Source: Prochlorococcus sp. AG-409-L21
GTDB taxonomy: Bacteria > Cyanobacteriota > Cyanobacteriia > PCC-6307 > Cyanobiaceae
Assembly (NCBI GenBank): GCA_003215475.1
Contig: QCKH01000006.1
Location: 1-64,000 of the forward strand
Length of the DNA: 64,000 nt
Direction: 5' to 3'
Part shown: piece by piece, positions 48,618 to 57,633 of the stretch
Position numbering within the stretch: position 1 is the first letter of the stretch
Layout of the letters: each line of letters begins with the position of its first letter
Position numbers and translations under genes: made by a program
Notes under the pieces: model-generated
What the model was told of the DNA's origin: nothing
The model's input: only the letters and a program-made list of their open reading frames with translations
Database searches by the model: none

Positions 48618-49985
48618 TTGGAATTTTTTGTATCTCCTGATCGAGCAGATCCTAAATTTGAAGCTTTTCTTGTAGATGCTTCTAGCAAGCTATGCAATTG
48701 GTTGGCAACAACGAATGAAAGAGCTCCATTACCTTCAGTTTGTAATTTGCCAGAAGTCGAGCCTACGTCAGAAGGGGCTTCAACAACAAGATTGTTGGAA
48801 GATCTGGAATTACTTATGGCTGGTTCTTATCAACCTTCTCATCCTGGTGCGCTTGCTCATTTAGACCCTCCTCCTTTAACTGCATCAATAGTTGGTGAAC
48901 TTATCTCAGCAGGTTTAAATAACAATTTATTGGCAGAGGAGTTGTCTCCAAGCATCACAAAATTAGAGAGGAATCTTTCTAAATGGTTTGCTGATAAATT
49001 AGGCCTACCTGAAACTGCTGGTGGAATATCAGTCAGTGGGGGTAGCTTAGCTAATCTTATGGGACTGTTGGTCGCAAGGTTTAAGGCACACCTCTCCTAT
49101 GATTCTAATGCATTTGTTATCGCAAGTGATGAGGCACACGTTTCTATAGCTAGAGCTATTTCTGTCATGGGTCTTCCTCCAGAAGCTCTTTGCAGACTTT
49201 CTACCGATGAGGATGGAAGGATCCCTCTTGAGGCTTTAAAACAAGAGATTTATAAAAAGAAATTCGAAGGAAAAAAATGTGTTGCTGTTATAGCTACTGC
49301 AGGAACAACTATTAGAGGAGCTATTGATCCCATAGAAAATATTTCTGAGTTTTGTTCAGATGAAGGCTTATGGCTTCATGTTGATGCTGCGATTGGTGGA
49401 GTATTTGCTTTATCAGATTCAACCTCAGGTTTAGTTAAAGGAATAGAAAAAGCTGATTCGGTTACAGTGAATCCTCAAAAAGTCCTTGGTATTTCAAAGA
49501 CTTCATCTTTACTACTAGTAGCTAATAAAGCTAATCTTTATTCCTGCTTCTCTACTGGATTTCCTTACATTGAACCTTCAATAGGGAACGACTTCCAAGG
49601 AGGAGAAATTGGCTTGCAAGGAACTAGATCAGCTGAAATTATCAAATTATGGTTGGGAATAAGACAACTGGGAGAGAATGGGATCCAACGTTTATTAGAT
49701 GAAACGTTAAATCGCAGGTCTTATTTTCATGCACAATTAGACATTACAAAATTGAATGTGATAACGGGACCATTGCATTTAATAGCTGTTACACCAAAAA
49801 ATCAAAAAGAACATCTAACTGCTAGTTGGTCTGATACAACCAAAAAACTATTATTTAGAAAGAGATTTATGCTTTCAAGTCCACAATATAAAGGACGCAG
49901 TTATCTAAAGGCTGTAATGGGTAACCCACATACTAAAATGAGGCATATTGAAGAATTGGCTCAAATACTAAACCAATCAATCTAA
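48618..49985 (+). CDS. PLP-dependent group II decarboxylase, substrate unknown
   Basis: 455 residues from TTG 48618. Group II amino acid decarboxylase signatures: 'HPGALAHLDPPPLTASIVGELISAGLNNN', 'GGISVSGGSLANLMGLLVAR', 'WLHVDAAIGGVFAL' and PLP Lys in SVTVNPQKVLGIS. Relatives act on diaminobutyrate, glutamate, tyrosine or tryptophan; this one most resembles the diaminobutyrate-type group, but that is a weak inference. It is followed after 5 bases by a 55-residue membrane protein that may share its transcript. Confidence 0.87.
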   Translation: MEFFVSPDRADPKFEAFLVDASSKLCNWLATTNERAPLPSVCNLPEVEPTSEGASTTRLLEDLELLMAGSYQPSHPGALAHLDPPPLTASIVGELISAGLNNNLLAEELSPSITKLERNLSKWFADKLGLPETAGGISVSGGSLANLMGLLVARFKAHLSYDSNAFVIASDEAHVSIARAISVMGLPPEALCRLSTDEDGRIPLEALKQEIYKKKFEGKKCVAVIATAGTTIRGAIDPIENISEFCSDEGLWLHVDAAIGGVFALSDSTSGLVKGIEKADSVTVNPQKVLGISKTSSLLLVANKANLYSCFSTGFPYIEPSIGNDFQGGEIGLQGTRSAEIIKLWLGIRQLGENGIQRLLDETLNRRSYFHAQLDITKLNVITGPLHLIAVTPKNQKEHLTASWSDTTKKLLFRKRFMLSSPQYKGRSYLKAVMGNPHTKMRHIEELAQILNQSI

Positions 49986-49990
49986 ACTCT

Positions 49991-50158
49991 ATGACTAATG
50001 AAAATTCGAGTGGAAGACTAATAGCAATAATTACAGGAGTATTTTCAATTGCTATTGGAATTATATATTTAGTGTTAATAACCATCCTTGATGCTCGTGG
50101 ACCTATGGCTCCTCCTCCCCTTGAGGCGTTAGGTTTGGTGGTAACTGCTTTGTTTTAG
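49991..50158 (+). CDS. 55-residue single-pass membrane protein
   Basis: ATG 49991 to TAG 50156-50158 gives 55 residues: a short polar start, one membrane helix (about 10-33, IAIITGVFSIAIGIIYLVLI), then DARGPMAPPPLEALG. The Pro-rich block after the helix looks like a conserved pattern in marine picocyanobacteria, which is why I accept so short a gene. The start is 5 bases after the decarboxylase stop. Its last 56 bases overlap the end of the DUF697 GTPase gene on the other strand. Function is unknown. Confidence 0.7.
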   Translation: MTNENSSGRLIAIITGVFSIAIGIIYLVLITILDARGPMAPPPLEALGLVVTALF

Positions 50159-51641
50159 ATTTCTTTACAGGATCAACAACTCTATTTACAGCTGTATTTA
50201 AAAAGCTTTTTAGTTTATTTCCCCTACTATTTAGATTGTAATGCCTTTGAACAACCTCCTGAATCCCTCCATCCCCCCACTCTTGATCCTGCTGAAAATA
50301 GGTAATAAAACTTTCACCCGCTAGTTTTGTTAACCACGCAGCAGTAATTCCTTGAATTGACTTACCTATTAAGTAGGTAGGCAAGTGGAGACTTAGAGAA
50401 TTACTAATTATAGAAACACCGCCCTTCACTATTCCCATGCCTGCAATTGTTTGACCGACTGACTTAGCAAGATCAGATCCTCTCTTTTTTGTTAACTCCA
50501 CCCCAAAAATTCTTGAAATATCCATAACCATTCTGCCATTAACAACTGCTGCCCCTAACAAATCTACACCTGGAAGAGGGGTTAGAAGAACAACCCCACT
50601 GCTAATCCACAAATATTTTTCAACACACCTTTGAGATTCAATTAACCTTTGTCTATTTAAAAGTTTTTTTCCAGATTCTCCAAGGTTTTGGCATTGAAGT
50701 AAAATATTATCAGCAATTAATTCTTCCCCTTCTTGATGGAGGACTATCGCTAGACGTTTGATGAATTGATTTATTTCAGGTCTTGGTTGAATAGGTCGAC
50801 TACCAACAATAGGTATAGTCTGAGGCGATGCAACAGTAGCAATTACATTATCAGGCTCAACTAAGTCTATACAATGGCGTCTTAATATAGTAAGTAACCT
50901 TTCTTCTTCTCTTTCTCCTAGCAAATCGCATTTGTTTAAAGCAATAAATAGTTTCTTTCCAACATTTGAAAGGTGTGAAATAAGTCTCATTTCATACTCT
51001 CTTAAATCATTATCTACAACAAAAACGATTAAGTCTGCAGTAGTTGCTTTTATAAGAGCTTCCTTCTCTCTGTTACGTCCTTCTATACCTCCTTCCAAAA
51101 TACCTGGGGTGTCAATAATTTTAATTCCTCGCTTTAAATTTTTAAGCTGGAGACGATAAGTCTGTGTTTCCTTAGTTGAGCCCATCCTTGGAGCTACATT
51201 TCCAACAATTTTGTTTAGCAGTGCTCGCACTAATGATGTTTTCCCACTAGAGCCACTGCCAAAAAACACAACAACAAGATCACCTCTTAACAATTCTCTC
51301 TGAACACGTTTGCTTTCTTGCCTGATACTTTCAGCCTCTATTTTATCTTGAATTAGCATAGTTATTTGATCTATACTTTTTAGGCTTTGTAAGGCGGCTT
51401 CATTTCTGCTGGTTGGGGTATTGTATATATAATAGTTCTTTTTTAAAAGATATTTAGCCTTTTTTAATAGCTTCTTTAAAATCAGCCAAGCTTTCTTATT
51501 AGAGAAGATCATAACTAAGAATGTAGCTATAAATATGCTATTGAAATTTATTAGACTTAAAATGGCTCTTAATACACTCAGTGAGAAAATAATTATTATA
51601 AGAAGAATAAAGAGTCTTATAAATTTTCTCTTGTTTATCAT
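50103..51641 (-). CDS. DUF697 membrane-associated GTPase
   Basis: 512 residues. Two N-terminal membrane segments (about 8-50). A GTPase domain (about 118-285): P-loop GSGSSGKTSL, G3 DTPGI and G4 NKCD. The C-terminal DUF697 part (about 345-460) has 'LLTPLPGVDLLGAAVVNG'. Related proteins are membrane-bound Era-like GTPases of unknown role in cyanobacteria. The gene at 19032-20387 is a paralogue that has lost the GTPase motifs. It starts 2 bases after lspA, in the bioY-lspA unit. Confidence 0.92.
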   Translation of the reverse strand: MINKRKFIRLFILLIIIIFSLSVLRAILSLINFNSIFIATFLVMIFSNKKAWLILKKLLKKAKYLLKKNYYIYNTPTSRNEAALQSLKSIDQITMLIQDKIEAESIRQESKRVQRELLRGDLVVVFFGSGSSGKTSLVRALLNKIVGNVAPRMGSTKETQTYRLQLKNLKRGIKIIDTPGILEGGIEGRNREKEALIKATTADLIVFVVDNDLREYEMRLISHLSNVGKKLFIALNKCDLLGEREEERLLTILRRHCIDLVEPDNVIATVASPQTIPIVGSRPIQPRPEINQFIKRLAIVLHQEGEELIADNILLQCQNLGESGKKLLNRQRLIESQRCVEKYLWISSGVVLLTPLPGVDLLGAAVVNGRMVMDISRIFGVELTKKRGSDLAKSVGQTIAGMGIVKGGVSIISNSLSLHLPTYLIGKSIQGITAAWLTKLAGESFITYFQQDQEWGDGGIQEVVQRHYNLNSRGNKLKSFLNTAVNRVVDPVKKSKTKQLPPNLTPQGEEEP

Positions 51642-51643
51642 AG

Positions 51644-52144
51644 TTAATTCCTTTGATTTCTGAAAATTGATCTAGGCATTATGTCCTTTGATTTATCTGG
51701 GGGTTTTATATTATCAAAAATGATAAATATAATAGCTATATTAATTGATATGTCAGCAATATTAAAGACAGGAAAGTTAAAAGGAACAATTTGGATAAAG
51801 TCGATTACGTATCCAAGCCTCCATCTATCTAGTCCATTGCCAATGGTGCCAGCAAGCAATAATGACAAGCCCATTCCCCTATTGAAATTGAAATAAGGTC
51901 TTCTTGCAATAATTATTGTCAGAATTATTGCAACTATGAGGCTTATGAATGATAGGAGGAATGTGTAGTCACTTAGGAAGCTGAAAGCTGCTCCAGTGTT
52001 CTTGACAACATTGATCTCAACAAGATTATTCAGGTAGTCAAATTTGAGATAATCTGAACTTGAATGAATAATTTGTTTGGAAAATTGATCTAGTATAACA
52101 ATAAAAATTGTAATTATTAATACTAAGGGTCTCTTTAAATACAT
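51644..52144 (-). CDS. lspA: lipoprotein signal peptidase
   Basis: 166 residues and four membrane segments. It is the aspartic protease that cuts lipoprotein signal peptides at the lipobox. The catalytic Asp residues lie in GNGLDRWRLGYVIDFI and NIADISINI, and the family motif VVKNTGAAFSFL is present. It would process the MntC-type lipoprotein encoded at 20449-21378. It lies 6 bases after bioY and 2 bases before the GTPase gene. Confidence 0.95.
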   Translation of the reverse strand: MYLKRPLVLIITIFIVILDQFSKQIIHSSSDYLKFDYLNNLVEINVVKNTGAAFSFLSDYTFLLSFISLIVAIILTIIIARRPYFNFNRGMGLSLLLAGTIGNGLDRWRLGYVIDFIQIVPFNFPVFNIADISINIAIIFIIFDNIKPPDKSKDIMPRSIFRNQRN

Positions 52145-52150
52145 CTTGCC

Positions 52151-52729
52151 TTATTCAATAAGAAGAATTTTTCTAGTCATTTTCGCTATAAGTGCAGTGG
52201 GAGTACAAAGTAATACGTGGAAAGGTAGTTTTAATAAACTATAAGTTACAACTAATTCTAATAGAGGTTGATCCCATCTGGCTAATAAGGAACCAATAAT
52301 TATATTTATTATTCCTATAAAGTGTATTACTGTCAATCCTGATACAGCAGATAAAAATAATTTTTTGATCGAGTTTGTTTTACTTTTCTTTGTAATTCTG
52401 CCAACTACCCACACAGCTGGACAAAACCCAATTAAGTAACCAAAGTCAGGAGTTGCAATATATCCAATACTTCCACCGCCGTGAAAAACAGGAAAGAAGA
52501 AAAGACCTATGGAAAGATATGCAACTGTTGCAATTAGAGATGAACGAGGACCTAGAATTAAGCCACATAATAATAAACTTGGTACTTGCCAAGAGCTTGG
52601 AAAAGAAAATGTAGTTATTGATAGATTCACCCCAGGAACAATTAGGGCTGATGGAATCATTCCAGCTATAAGGATTAGAAACAAGCCAGCCAGTGCTGAA
52701 CTCAATCTACTTAATGTTGCCAAGCTCAT
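52151..52729 (-). CDS. bioY: biotin transporter BioY
   Basis: 192 residues and about six membrane segments. BioY is the substrate-binding S component of energy-coupling factor importers. Features: LSITTFSFPSSWQVPSLLLCGLILGPR, 'FHGGGSIGYIATPDFGYLIGFCPAVWVVG' and a C-terminal HVLLCTPTALI. Some BioY proteins work alone; others need EcfA ATPases and an EcfT. An ECF-like ATPase gene lies at 56451-57071, but no EcfT is seen. It heads the bioY-lspA-GTPase unit. Confidence 0.9.
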   Translation of the reverse strand: MSLATLSRLSSALAGLFLILIAGMIPSALIVPGVNLSITTFSFPSSWQVPSLLLCGLILGPRSSLIATVAYLSIGLFFFPVFHGGGSIGYIATPDFGYLIGFCPAVWVVGRITKKSKTNSIKKLFLSAVSGLTVIHFIGIINIIIGSLLARWDQPLLELVVTYSLLKLPFHVLLCTPTALIAKMTRKILLIE

Positions 52730-52787
52730 TTACAGGCTTCTTAAGATGGTTAAGGAATTCTTTTGAGATTAAGAAGAATAAGTACTA

Positions 52788-52819
52788 GTTGAGGTTTTAA
52801 TAGCTTATGCTATTTCAAC
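52788..52819. promoter_or_regulatory. inverted repeat in the bioY-sipA intergenic region
   Basis: AATAGC, TTAT, GCTATT forms a perfect 6-base palindromic arm pair at 52799-52814, flanked by GTTGA (52788-52792) and TCAAC (52815-52819). It lies between divergent bioY and sipA and could be an operator or a hairpin. It does not match the BirA operator I know. Confidence 0.4.
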
Positions 52820-52858
52820 TAATATCAAAGATATGATTCTTTGATGTGCAAACTTTTT

Positions 52859-53074
52859 ATGGACATGACTATAGGAGAAAAAGTTTATTTAAAGGTTTCT
52901 CAACCATATTTGAAAACAAGTGATCCAATGCCAATGTTGAGACCCCCTGACCTTGTTTCAGTAGAGGAATTAGGAGAGATTGTTGCTTTGCTTCCTAAGG
53001 ACATGGCTCGGGTTCGCTTCCGTCGAGGAACTTTTATCTTACGTTTAGATCATTTGAAATCTGAGCCTTCTTAA
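52859..53074 (+). CDS. sipA: SipA regulatory protein (DUF3148)
   Basis: 71 residues from ATG 52859; ATG 52844 or TTG 52841 would add five or six. It matches the SipA family: 'TIGEKVYLKVSQPYLKTSDPMPMLRPPDLV' followed by 'MARVRFRRGTFIL'. SipA binds and activates the sensor kinase NblS (Hik33), which controls photosynthesis and high-light genes. NblS itself is not in this window. It is followed by prfC after 6 bases, so the two may share a transcript. Confidence 0.9.
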   Translation: MDMTIGEKVYLKVSQPYLKTSDPMPMLRPPDLVSVEELGEIVALLPKDMARVRFRRGTFILRLDHLKSEPS

Positions 53075-53080
53075 TAGAAT

Positions 53081-54757
53081 ATGGCTGAAATCAATCCAGA
53101 AAATTTAAAGGATATTCTACCTGATATTTCTGAAGGTGTACTTTCTCATAAGCAATTGCTGAGCGCAGTTGAACGACGCAGAAATTTTGCAATTATTTCT
53201 CATCCAGATGCTGGCAAGACAACTCTTACAGAAAAGCTTCTTTTATATGGAGGCGCAATTCAACAAGCAGGAGCCGTCAAGGCAAGAGGTGAACAACGAA
53301 AAGTTACTTCAGATTGGATGGAGTTAGAGAAGCAGAGAGGCATTTCAATAACATCTACAGTTCTGCAATTTGACTACGACAATATCACCATTAATTTACT
53401 TGATACACCAGGGCATCAAGACTTTTCTGAAGATACTTATAGAACTTTGGCAGCAGCCGATAATGCAGTAATGCTAGAAGATGCAGCGAAGGGCTTAGAG
53501 CCTCAAACAAGGAAGCTTTTTGAAGTTTGTAAGCTAAGAAAGATACCTATTTTTACTTTTATTAATAAGATGGATAGACCAGGGCAAGAACCTATATCCC
53601 TCCTTGATGAAATAGAGTCTGAATTAAATTTATCGACATACCCAGTCAATTGGCCTATAGGCAGTGGAGATATGTTTCGAGGAGTTATTGAACGAGATTC
53701 TAAAGAAGTTGTTTTATTTAAAAAGGCTGCAAGAGGAAAACAGTCAATAGAAAGTCGATTAAAAATAACAGACCCGTCTATTAACGATTTAGTTGAAAAA
53801 GAACTTTTAGATAAGGCATTAGAGGAACTTGAACTATTGGAGGTAGCTGGATGTGCTATGGATATCGATCTCATTCGGCAAGGTGAGTTAACTCCGGTTT
53901 ACTTTGGCTCTGCAATGACCAATTTTGGAGTAAGACCTTTTTTAGATAGCTTTTTGCATTTAGCTCAGGGTCCTGTTGCTAGAAATACAAATGAAGGTCC
54001 AATAGACCCTCTTAGAGAAACCTTCACAGGTTTTGTTTTTAAATTACAAGCAAATATGGATCCAAGACATAGAGATCGTGTTGCTTTTGTTCGAGTATGT
54101 AGTGGGAGATTCCAAAAAGATATGACTGTGAACCATGCTCGAACTGGGAAAAGTATTAGATTATCCCGTCCTCAGAAAATTTTTGCCCAGGATAGGGCTG
54201 TTGTTGAAGATGCTTATCCTGGTGATGTGATTGGACTCAATAATCCAGGTATGTTTGCGATAGGGGATACTCTTTATACAGGGAAGAAAGTTGAATATGA
54301 AGGAATTCCTTGCTTTAGTCCAGAAATTTTTTGTTGGTTGCGAAATCCAAACCCTTCAGCATTTAAGAATTTCAGGAAGGGAGTAAATGAATTGAGAGAG
54401 GAAGGAGCAGTTCAAGTACTTTATGATACTGATCAAAGCAAAAGAGATCCAATTTTAGCTGCTGTAGGACAATTACAGCTTGAGGTTGTTCAGCACCGCT
54501 TGGAGAATGAGTATTCAGTAGAAACTAAAGTTGAGGCAATGGGATTCCAAGTGGCTCGTTGGGTTAAAGGAGGTTGGTCTTCATTAGATGATATTGGAAG
54601 AATTTTTAATTGCAAAACAGTTCAGGATTCATGGCAAAGACCAGTATTGCTTTTTAAGAATCAATGGAATTTAACTCAACTCGAACAAGATCATCCATCA
54701 CTTGAACTTACAAGTGTCGCTCCTGTAGTTAGTGGTGTAAACCCTATAACTCTTTAA
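53081..54757 (+). CDS. prfC: peptide chain release factor 3
   Basis: 558 residues. It is a GTPase that recycles RF1 and RF2 from the ribosome. G1 [16 protein letters not shown]2 [12 protein letters not shown]3 [14 protein letters not shown] and G4 NKMDRPG are all intact, and domain II/III segments such as '[20 protein letters not shown]' follow. Length is normal. It follows sipA by 6 bases and precedes the CPP1-like gene by 66. Confidence 0.97.
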   Translation: MAEINPENLKDILPDISEGVLSHKQLLSAVERRRNFAIISHPDAGKTTLTEKLLLYGGAIQQAGAVKARGEQRKVTSDWMELEKQRGISITSTVLQFDYDNITINLLDTPGHQDFSEDTYRTLAAADNAVMLEDAAKGLEPQTRKLFEVCKLRKIPIFTFINKMDRPGQEPISLLDEIESELNLSTYPVNWPIGSGDMFRGVIERDSKEVVLFKKAARGKQSIESRLKITDPSINDLVEKELLDKALEELELLEVAGCAMDIDLIRQGELTPVYFGSAMTNFGVRPFLDSFLHLAQGPVARNTNEGPIDPLRETFTGFVFKLQANMDPRHRDRVAFVRVCSGRFQKDMTVNHARTGKSIRLSRPQKIFAQDRAVVEDAYPGDVIGLNNPGMFAIGDTLYTGKKVEYEGIPCFSPEIFCWLRNPNPSAFKNFRKGVNELREEGAVQVLYDTDQSKRDPILAAVGQLQLEVVQHRLENEYSVETKVEAMGFQVARWVKGGWSSLDDIGRIFNCKTVQDSWQRPVLLFKNQWNLTQLEQDHPSLELTSVAPVVSGVNPITL

Positions 54758-54823
54758 ATATCAATATCTTTACCAATAAGGTCTTTTACCTTTACGCTCA
54801 TTGAAAACCATGAATTCTCAAAC

Positions 54824-55513
54824 GTGTCAAATTCAGGTTCTGGAAACCAAGATAACCCACAGGAAGCTTATTCACAGCTTGGTATAGATTCTAATGCTAC
54901 TTTTGAGCAGGTTCAGCAAGCTAGAGACAAAAAACTTTCTGAAGCAGGAGATGATCTTATATTAAAAGCCAAGATTGAGTCTTCGTATGATTCATTGCTA
55001 ATGGATAGTCTTAAGGCAAGGCGATCAGGCAAAGTAAGTAATGATGCTTTTAGTGCTTCTCAGAAGGAGGAATATGGAAATAATAATGATCAAATTGGTT
55101 TCGGCAAAGCTCTTCTAACAAGATTTGGCAATACCCTTTCATCAACTTCCAAAAATGGTGATTCTTTTTCTAAATCAAATTTTATTTTACCTGAGGGAGA
55201 TGGCCTAACTATACGAATTGCATTTGGTATTTTGGCTATTGTTTTGTTATTAGTAGCGCCAGATGCAAATATTCAATTAATTCTCTCCCTTTCTACTTTG
55301 GGTGTTTTTATTAGTCAAATCAAACGCGGCAGGAGGGCACTTCAGTCTTTAGGTTGGAGCGTAGTCTTCTTGGCTACTGGTTATATCCTTGGTGGCTTAA
55401 TTGTTAATAACCTTGGCTCGATTCCTCATCATGGCCAATCAATTTCAATAAATAAGTTAGAGGCACTTCCAGCAATTATCTTACTTTGGATTGCATCATT
55501 GTTATTATCCTAG
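54824..55513 (+). CDS. CPP1-like J-domain-related membrane protein (DUF3353)
   Basis: 229 residues from GTG 54824. An N-terminal degenerate J-like helix bundle (about 10-70, 'EAYSQLGIDSNATFEQVQQARDKKL...IESSYDSLLMDSLKAR') lacks the HPD motif. Three or four membrane segments fill about 125-229. Plant CPP1 chaperones protochlorophyllide oxidoreductase; cyanobacterial relatives are presumed to help thylakoid or chlorophyll proteins, but this is inferred. It ends 14 bases from the convergent hslO gene. Confidence 0.88.
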   Translation: MSNSGSGNQDNPQEAYSQLGIDSNATFEQVQQARDKKLSEAGDDLILKAKIESSYDSLLMDSLKARRSGKVSNDAFSASQKEEYGNNNDQIGFGKALLTRFGNTLSSTSKNGDSFSKSNFILPEGDGLTIRIAFGILAIVLLLVAPDANIQLILSLSTLGVFISQIKRGRRALQSLGWSVVFLATGYILGGLIVNNLGSIPHHGQSISINKLEALPAIILLWIASLLLS

Positions 55514-55527
55514 TTTATTTGTTATTT

Positions 55528-56433
55528 TCACATACTCCTTATAAGTTCACTTAATTCAGTTTCGTTGATTATATAGACTGAACTACAGAATTTACATGTT
55601 AGTTCTGATTTTTTTTCTTCTTCTAAGATCTGTATAAGCTCTGCTTTACCTAATAATTTTAAGGCTGACATGCTACGTTCTTTTGAGCATCGACACTTGA
55701 AGGATATTTTCTGGAAATTATTAGGCTGCCTAATTACTTTTATTTTTAGTAGTGGGAATAATTCTTTAAATAAGTCAGTAGGCTTATCTTTACATTGAAA
55801 AAGCTTGTCACTAAAATGAGAAATATTCTTGCATTGATCTTCGAGTTGGTATAGCAGTTCTTTATTTTCAGATACCTTTGGCATTATTTGAGCTATTAAG
55901 GCGCCTGAACATATAATTTCACTATTCTCAATTTTCTCACCTACAAATACAGCTGATTCAGTTTGTTCTGAATGTAGTAAATAAGAAGCTATGTCCTCAC
56001 CTACTCCTCCTTCTACTAATTCTACTGTGCTAGTAAACGGTTGACCTGTTCCATTATCTCTAGAAACGTGAAGATAACCCTTACCAACAGCCGACTTGAA
56101 GTCAAAGTATGGTTTTGCTCCATTTTCTTTTATTAGATCGAGTTCTAATTCTGGATTGCCAACATATCCTCTTACGGTCCCATCTTTACCTGCATCTATA
56201 TAAAGCCCTTTTAATGGCCCGTCAGATTGAAATTTTACAGTCACTCTTCCTTGATTTATTTTCATGGAACTAGCTAGTAATAGACCAGTACTCATTGCTC
56301 TTCCAAGAATTACAGTTGATAAATAAGAAAGCGAGTGCCTTCGTCTAGCTTCTTTTGTTGTTTCTGTTGTGATTACTGCTACTAGTTTTATTGCTCCATC
56401 CCCAGCAGTTGCTCTAACAAGTTGATCTGTCAT
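55528..56433 (-). CDS. hslO: redox-regulated chaperone Hsp33
   Basis: 301 residues. Oxidation of its zinc site turns it into a holdase for unfolding proteins. The four Cys appear as CRCSKER and CKFCSSV in the last 55 residues. The N-terminal 'DQLVRATAGDGAIKLVAV' and 'GKGYLHVSRDNGTGQPFTSTVELVEGGVGEDIASYLLHSEQTESAV' are diagnostic. It lies 17 bases after the ATPase gene, in the same direction. Confidence 0.95.
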   Translation of the reverse strand: MTDQLVRATAGDGAIKLVAVITTETTKEARRRHSLSYLSTVILGRAMSTGLLLASSMKINQGRVTVKFQSDGPLKGLYIDAGKDGTVRGYVGNPELELDLIKENGAKPYFDFKSAVGKGYLHVSRDNGTGQPFTSTVELVEGGVGEDIASYLLHSEQTESAVFVGEKIENSEIICSGALIAQIMPKVSENKELLYQLEDQCKNISHFSDKLFQCKDKPTDLFKELFPLLKIKVIRQPNNFQKISFKCRCSKERSMSALKLLGKAELIQILEEEKKSELTCKFCSSVYIINETELSELIRSM

Positions 56434-56450
56434 AGATTTGAGAATAATGT

Positions 56451-57071
56451 TTAAGTTAAAATCCCGTTAGCCAATTTATGCCTACTAGTATTTAGTGAGG
56501 AAAAAAGATCAGGTTCATGTGTAACGATTATTAGAATTTGGTCTTTTGAAATTTGCTTGACTAATTCGAGAATTTCATCACGAACTGACCAATCTAAACC
56601 TGCAGTTGGCTCATCAAGTAACAGTATTTTTGGTGACCTTATTAATTGAACTGCTATAGCTAGTCTCCGTTGTTGACCTCCACTTAAATTTTCTGGAAGC
56701 TCTTTTAGATCAATACCACTTAGGCCTACTTTATTTAGTACTGATGACCTGACTTCTTCTGATAGACGGCGATGCCCAATTACAAGTTCTTGCAATACAG
56801 TTAGACCAAGAAAATGCCGTTCTGGGAATTGAAAAACAACACCACAAATAGATTTTCTTTGCCTTTCATTTAGTCTTTTATTTATCCAACTGATTTTGCC
56901 TTTATTAGGTGAGGCTAATCCACTAATAACTTCTATTAGACTTGTTTTCCCGCTGCCACTAGGACCAGAGATGATCGATGGAGTTCCTTTGTTGACTTCT
57001 AAGGATACATCTTTAAGTACAGCCCTCTCAGAGGTTGCGGGGTGATAATAAACTCCTGTTAACGTAAGCAT
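56451..57071 (-). CDS. ECF-type ABC transporter ATPase
   Basis: 206 residues, short. Walker A is SGPSGSGKTSLIE, signature LSGGQQRRLAIA, Walker B ILLLDEPTAGLDW and switch His THEPDLF. The Q-loop 'VFQFPERHFLGLTVLQELVIG' has the FPE..F..TV..E pattern typical of energy-coupling factor ATPases (EcfA/CbiO). There is no membrane segment. The partner is unknown; BioY 4 kb away is one candidate. Cyanobacterial relatives can also serve Fe-S or lipid transport. Confidence 0.85.
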   Translation of the reverse strand: MLTLTGVYYHPATSERAVLKDVSLEVNKGTPSIISGPSGSGKTSLIEVISGLASPNKGKISWINKRLNERQRKSICGVVFQFPERHFLGLTVLQELVIGHRRLSEEVRSSVLNKVGLSGIDLKELPENLSGGQQRRLAIAVQLIRSPKILLLDEPTAGLDWSVRDEILELVKQISKDQILIIVTHEPDLFSSLNTSRHKLANGILT

Positions 57072-57180
57072 TTCAGGTCAAATGCCTATAAATAAAAATA
57101 GGGTAGTTGCTTTTTTTATAATTTCGCTAAAAATTTTCAACTATAATTATATTCTAAAATCATAAATATGTTAATAAATT

Positions 57181-57627
57181 ATGGATGTTCGTTTTCGAGA
57201 AGTAGATCCCTTTAATTGTTGGATCTGGCTTCATTTTGCAGAGGTTCCTAACTCCGGAGTTAAAAATTATATTGATGGGATTTTTGATAGTTGGTATGTC
57301 ATCGGAAGATTAGGTGGGTTTAATGCTGGCAATTTACAGGCACATCAAGCTGGGGCTGATTTAAGTTGGATGACTTATAGCAGCGAAGAGGAATCATCCA
57401 ATCTACCTGCTTTAATGCATAATCTAGGTCAATTAGAATATCAAAATGATTGGGCACGATGTTGGGTAGATTTAGGAACATCAGATGCTATTGCTCTCGA
57501 TGTGCTGATAAATACAATCAACCAAATCGATGGTGATGCTATACATCTTAAGGAATTAGTGATTGGTGGAGTGAATGATGATTGGATAGTCGAAGATCAT
57601 CCGGATGCAATTTTCCCATCCAATTAG
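57181..57627 (+). CDS. DUF3531 protein
   Basis: 148 residues. The family pattern is clear: 'MDVRFREVDPFNCWIWLHF', 'FDSWYVIGRLGGFNAGNLQ', 'LPALMHNLGQLEYQNDWARCWVDLGTSDAIALDVLIN' and 'ELVIGGVNDDW'. DUF3531 is conserved across cyanobacteria and plants and is uncharacterised. It is cytoplasmic by sequence. It begins a plus unit with rsmE (6-base gap) and the DUF92 gene. Confidence 0.88.
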   Translation: MDVRFREVDPFNCWIWLHFAEVPNSGVKNYIDGIFDSWYVIGRLGGFNAGNLQAHQAGADLSWMTYSSEEESSNLPALMHNLGQLEYQNDWARCWVDLGTSDAIALDVLINTINQIDGDAIHLKELVIGGVNDDWIVEDHPDAIFPSN

Positions 57628-57633
57628 ACTTGT

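Noticed and set aside
53503-53874. Reverse-strand frame of 123 codons inside prfC
   Set aside because: Low-complexity Ser-rich translation with no ribosome-binding site; a shadow of prfC.
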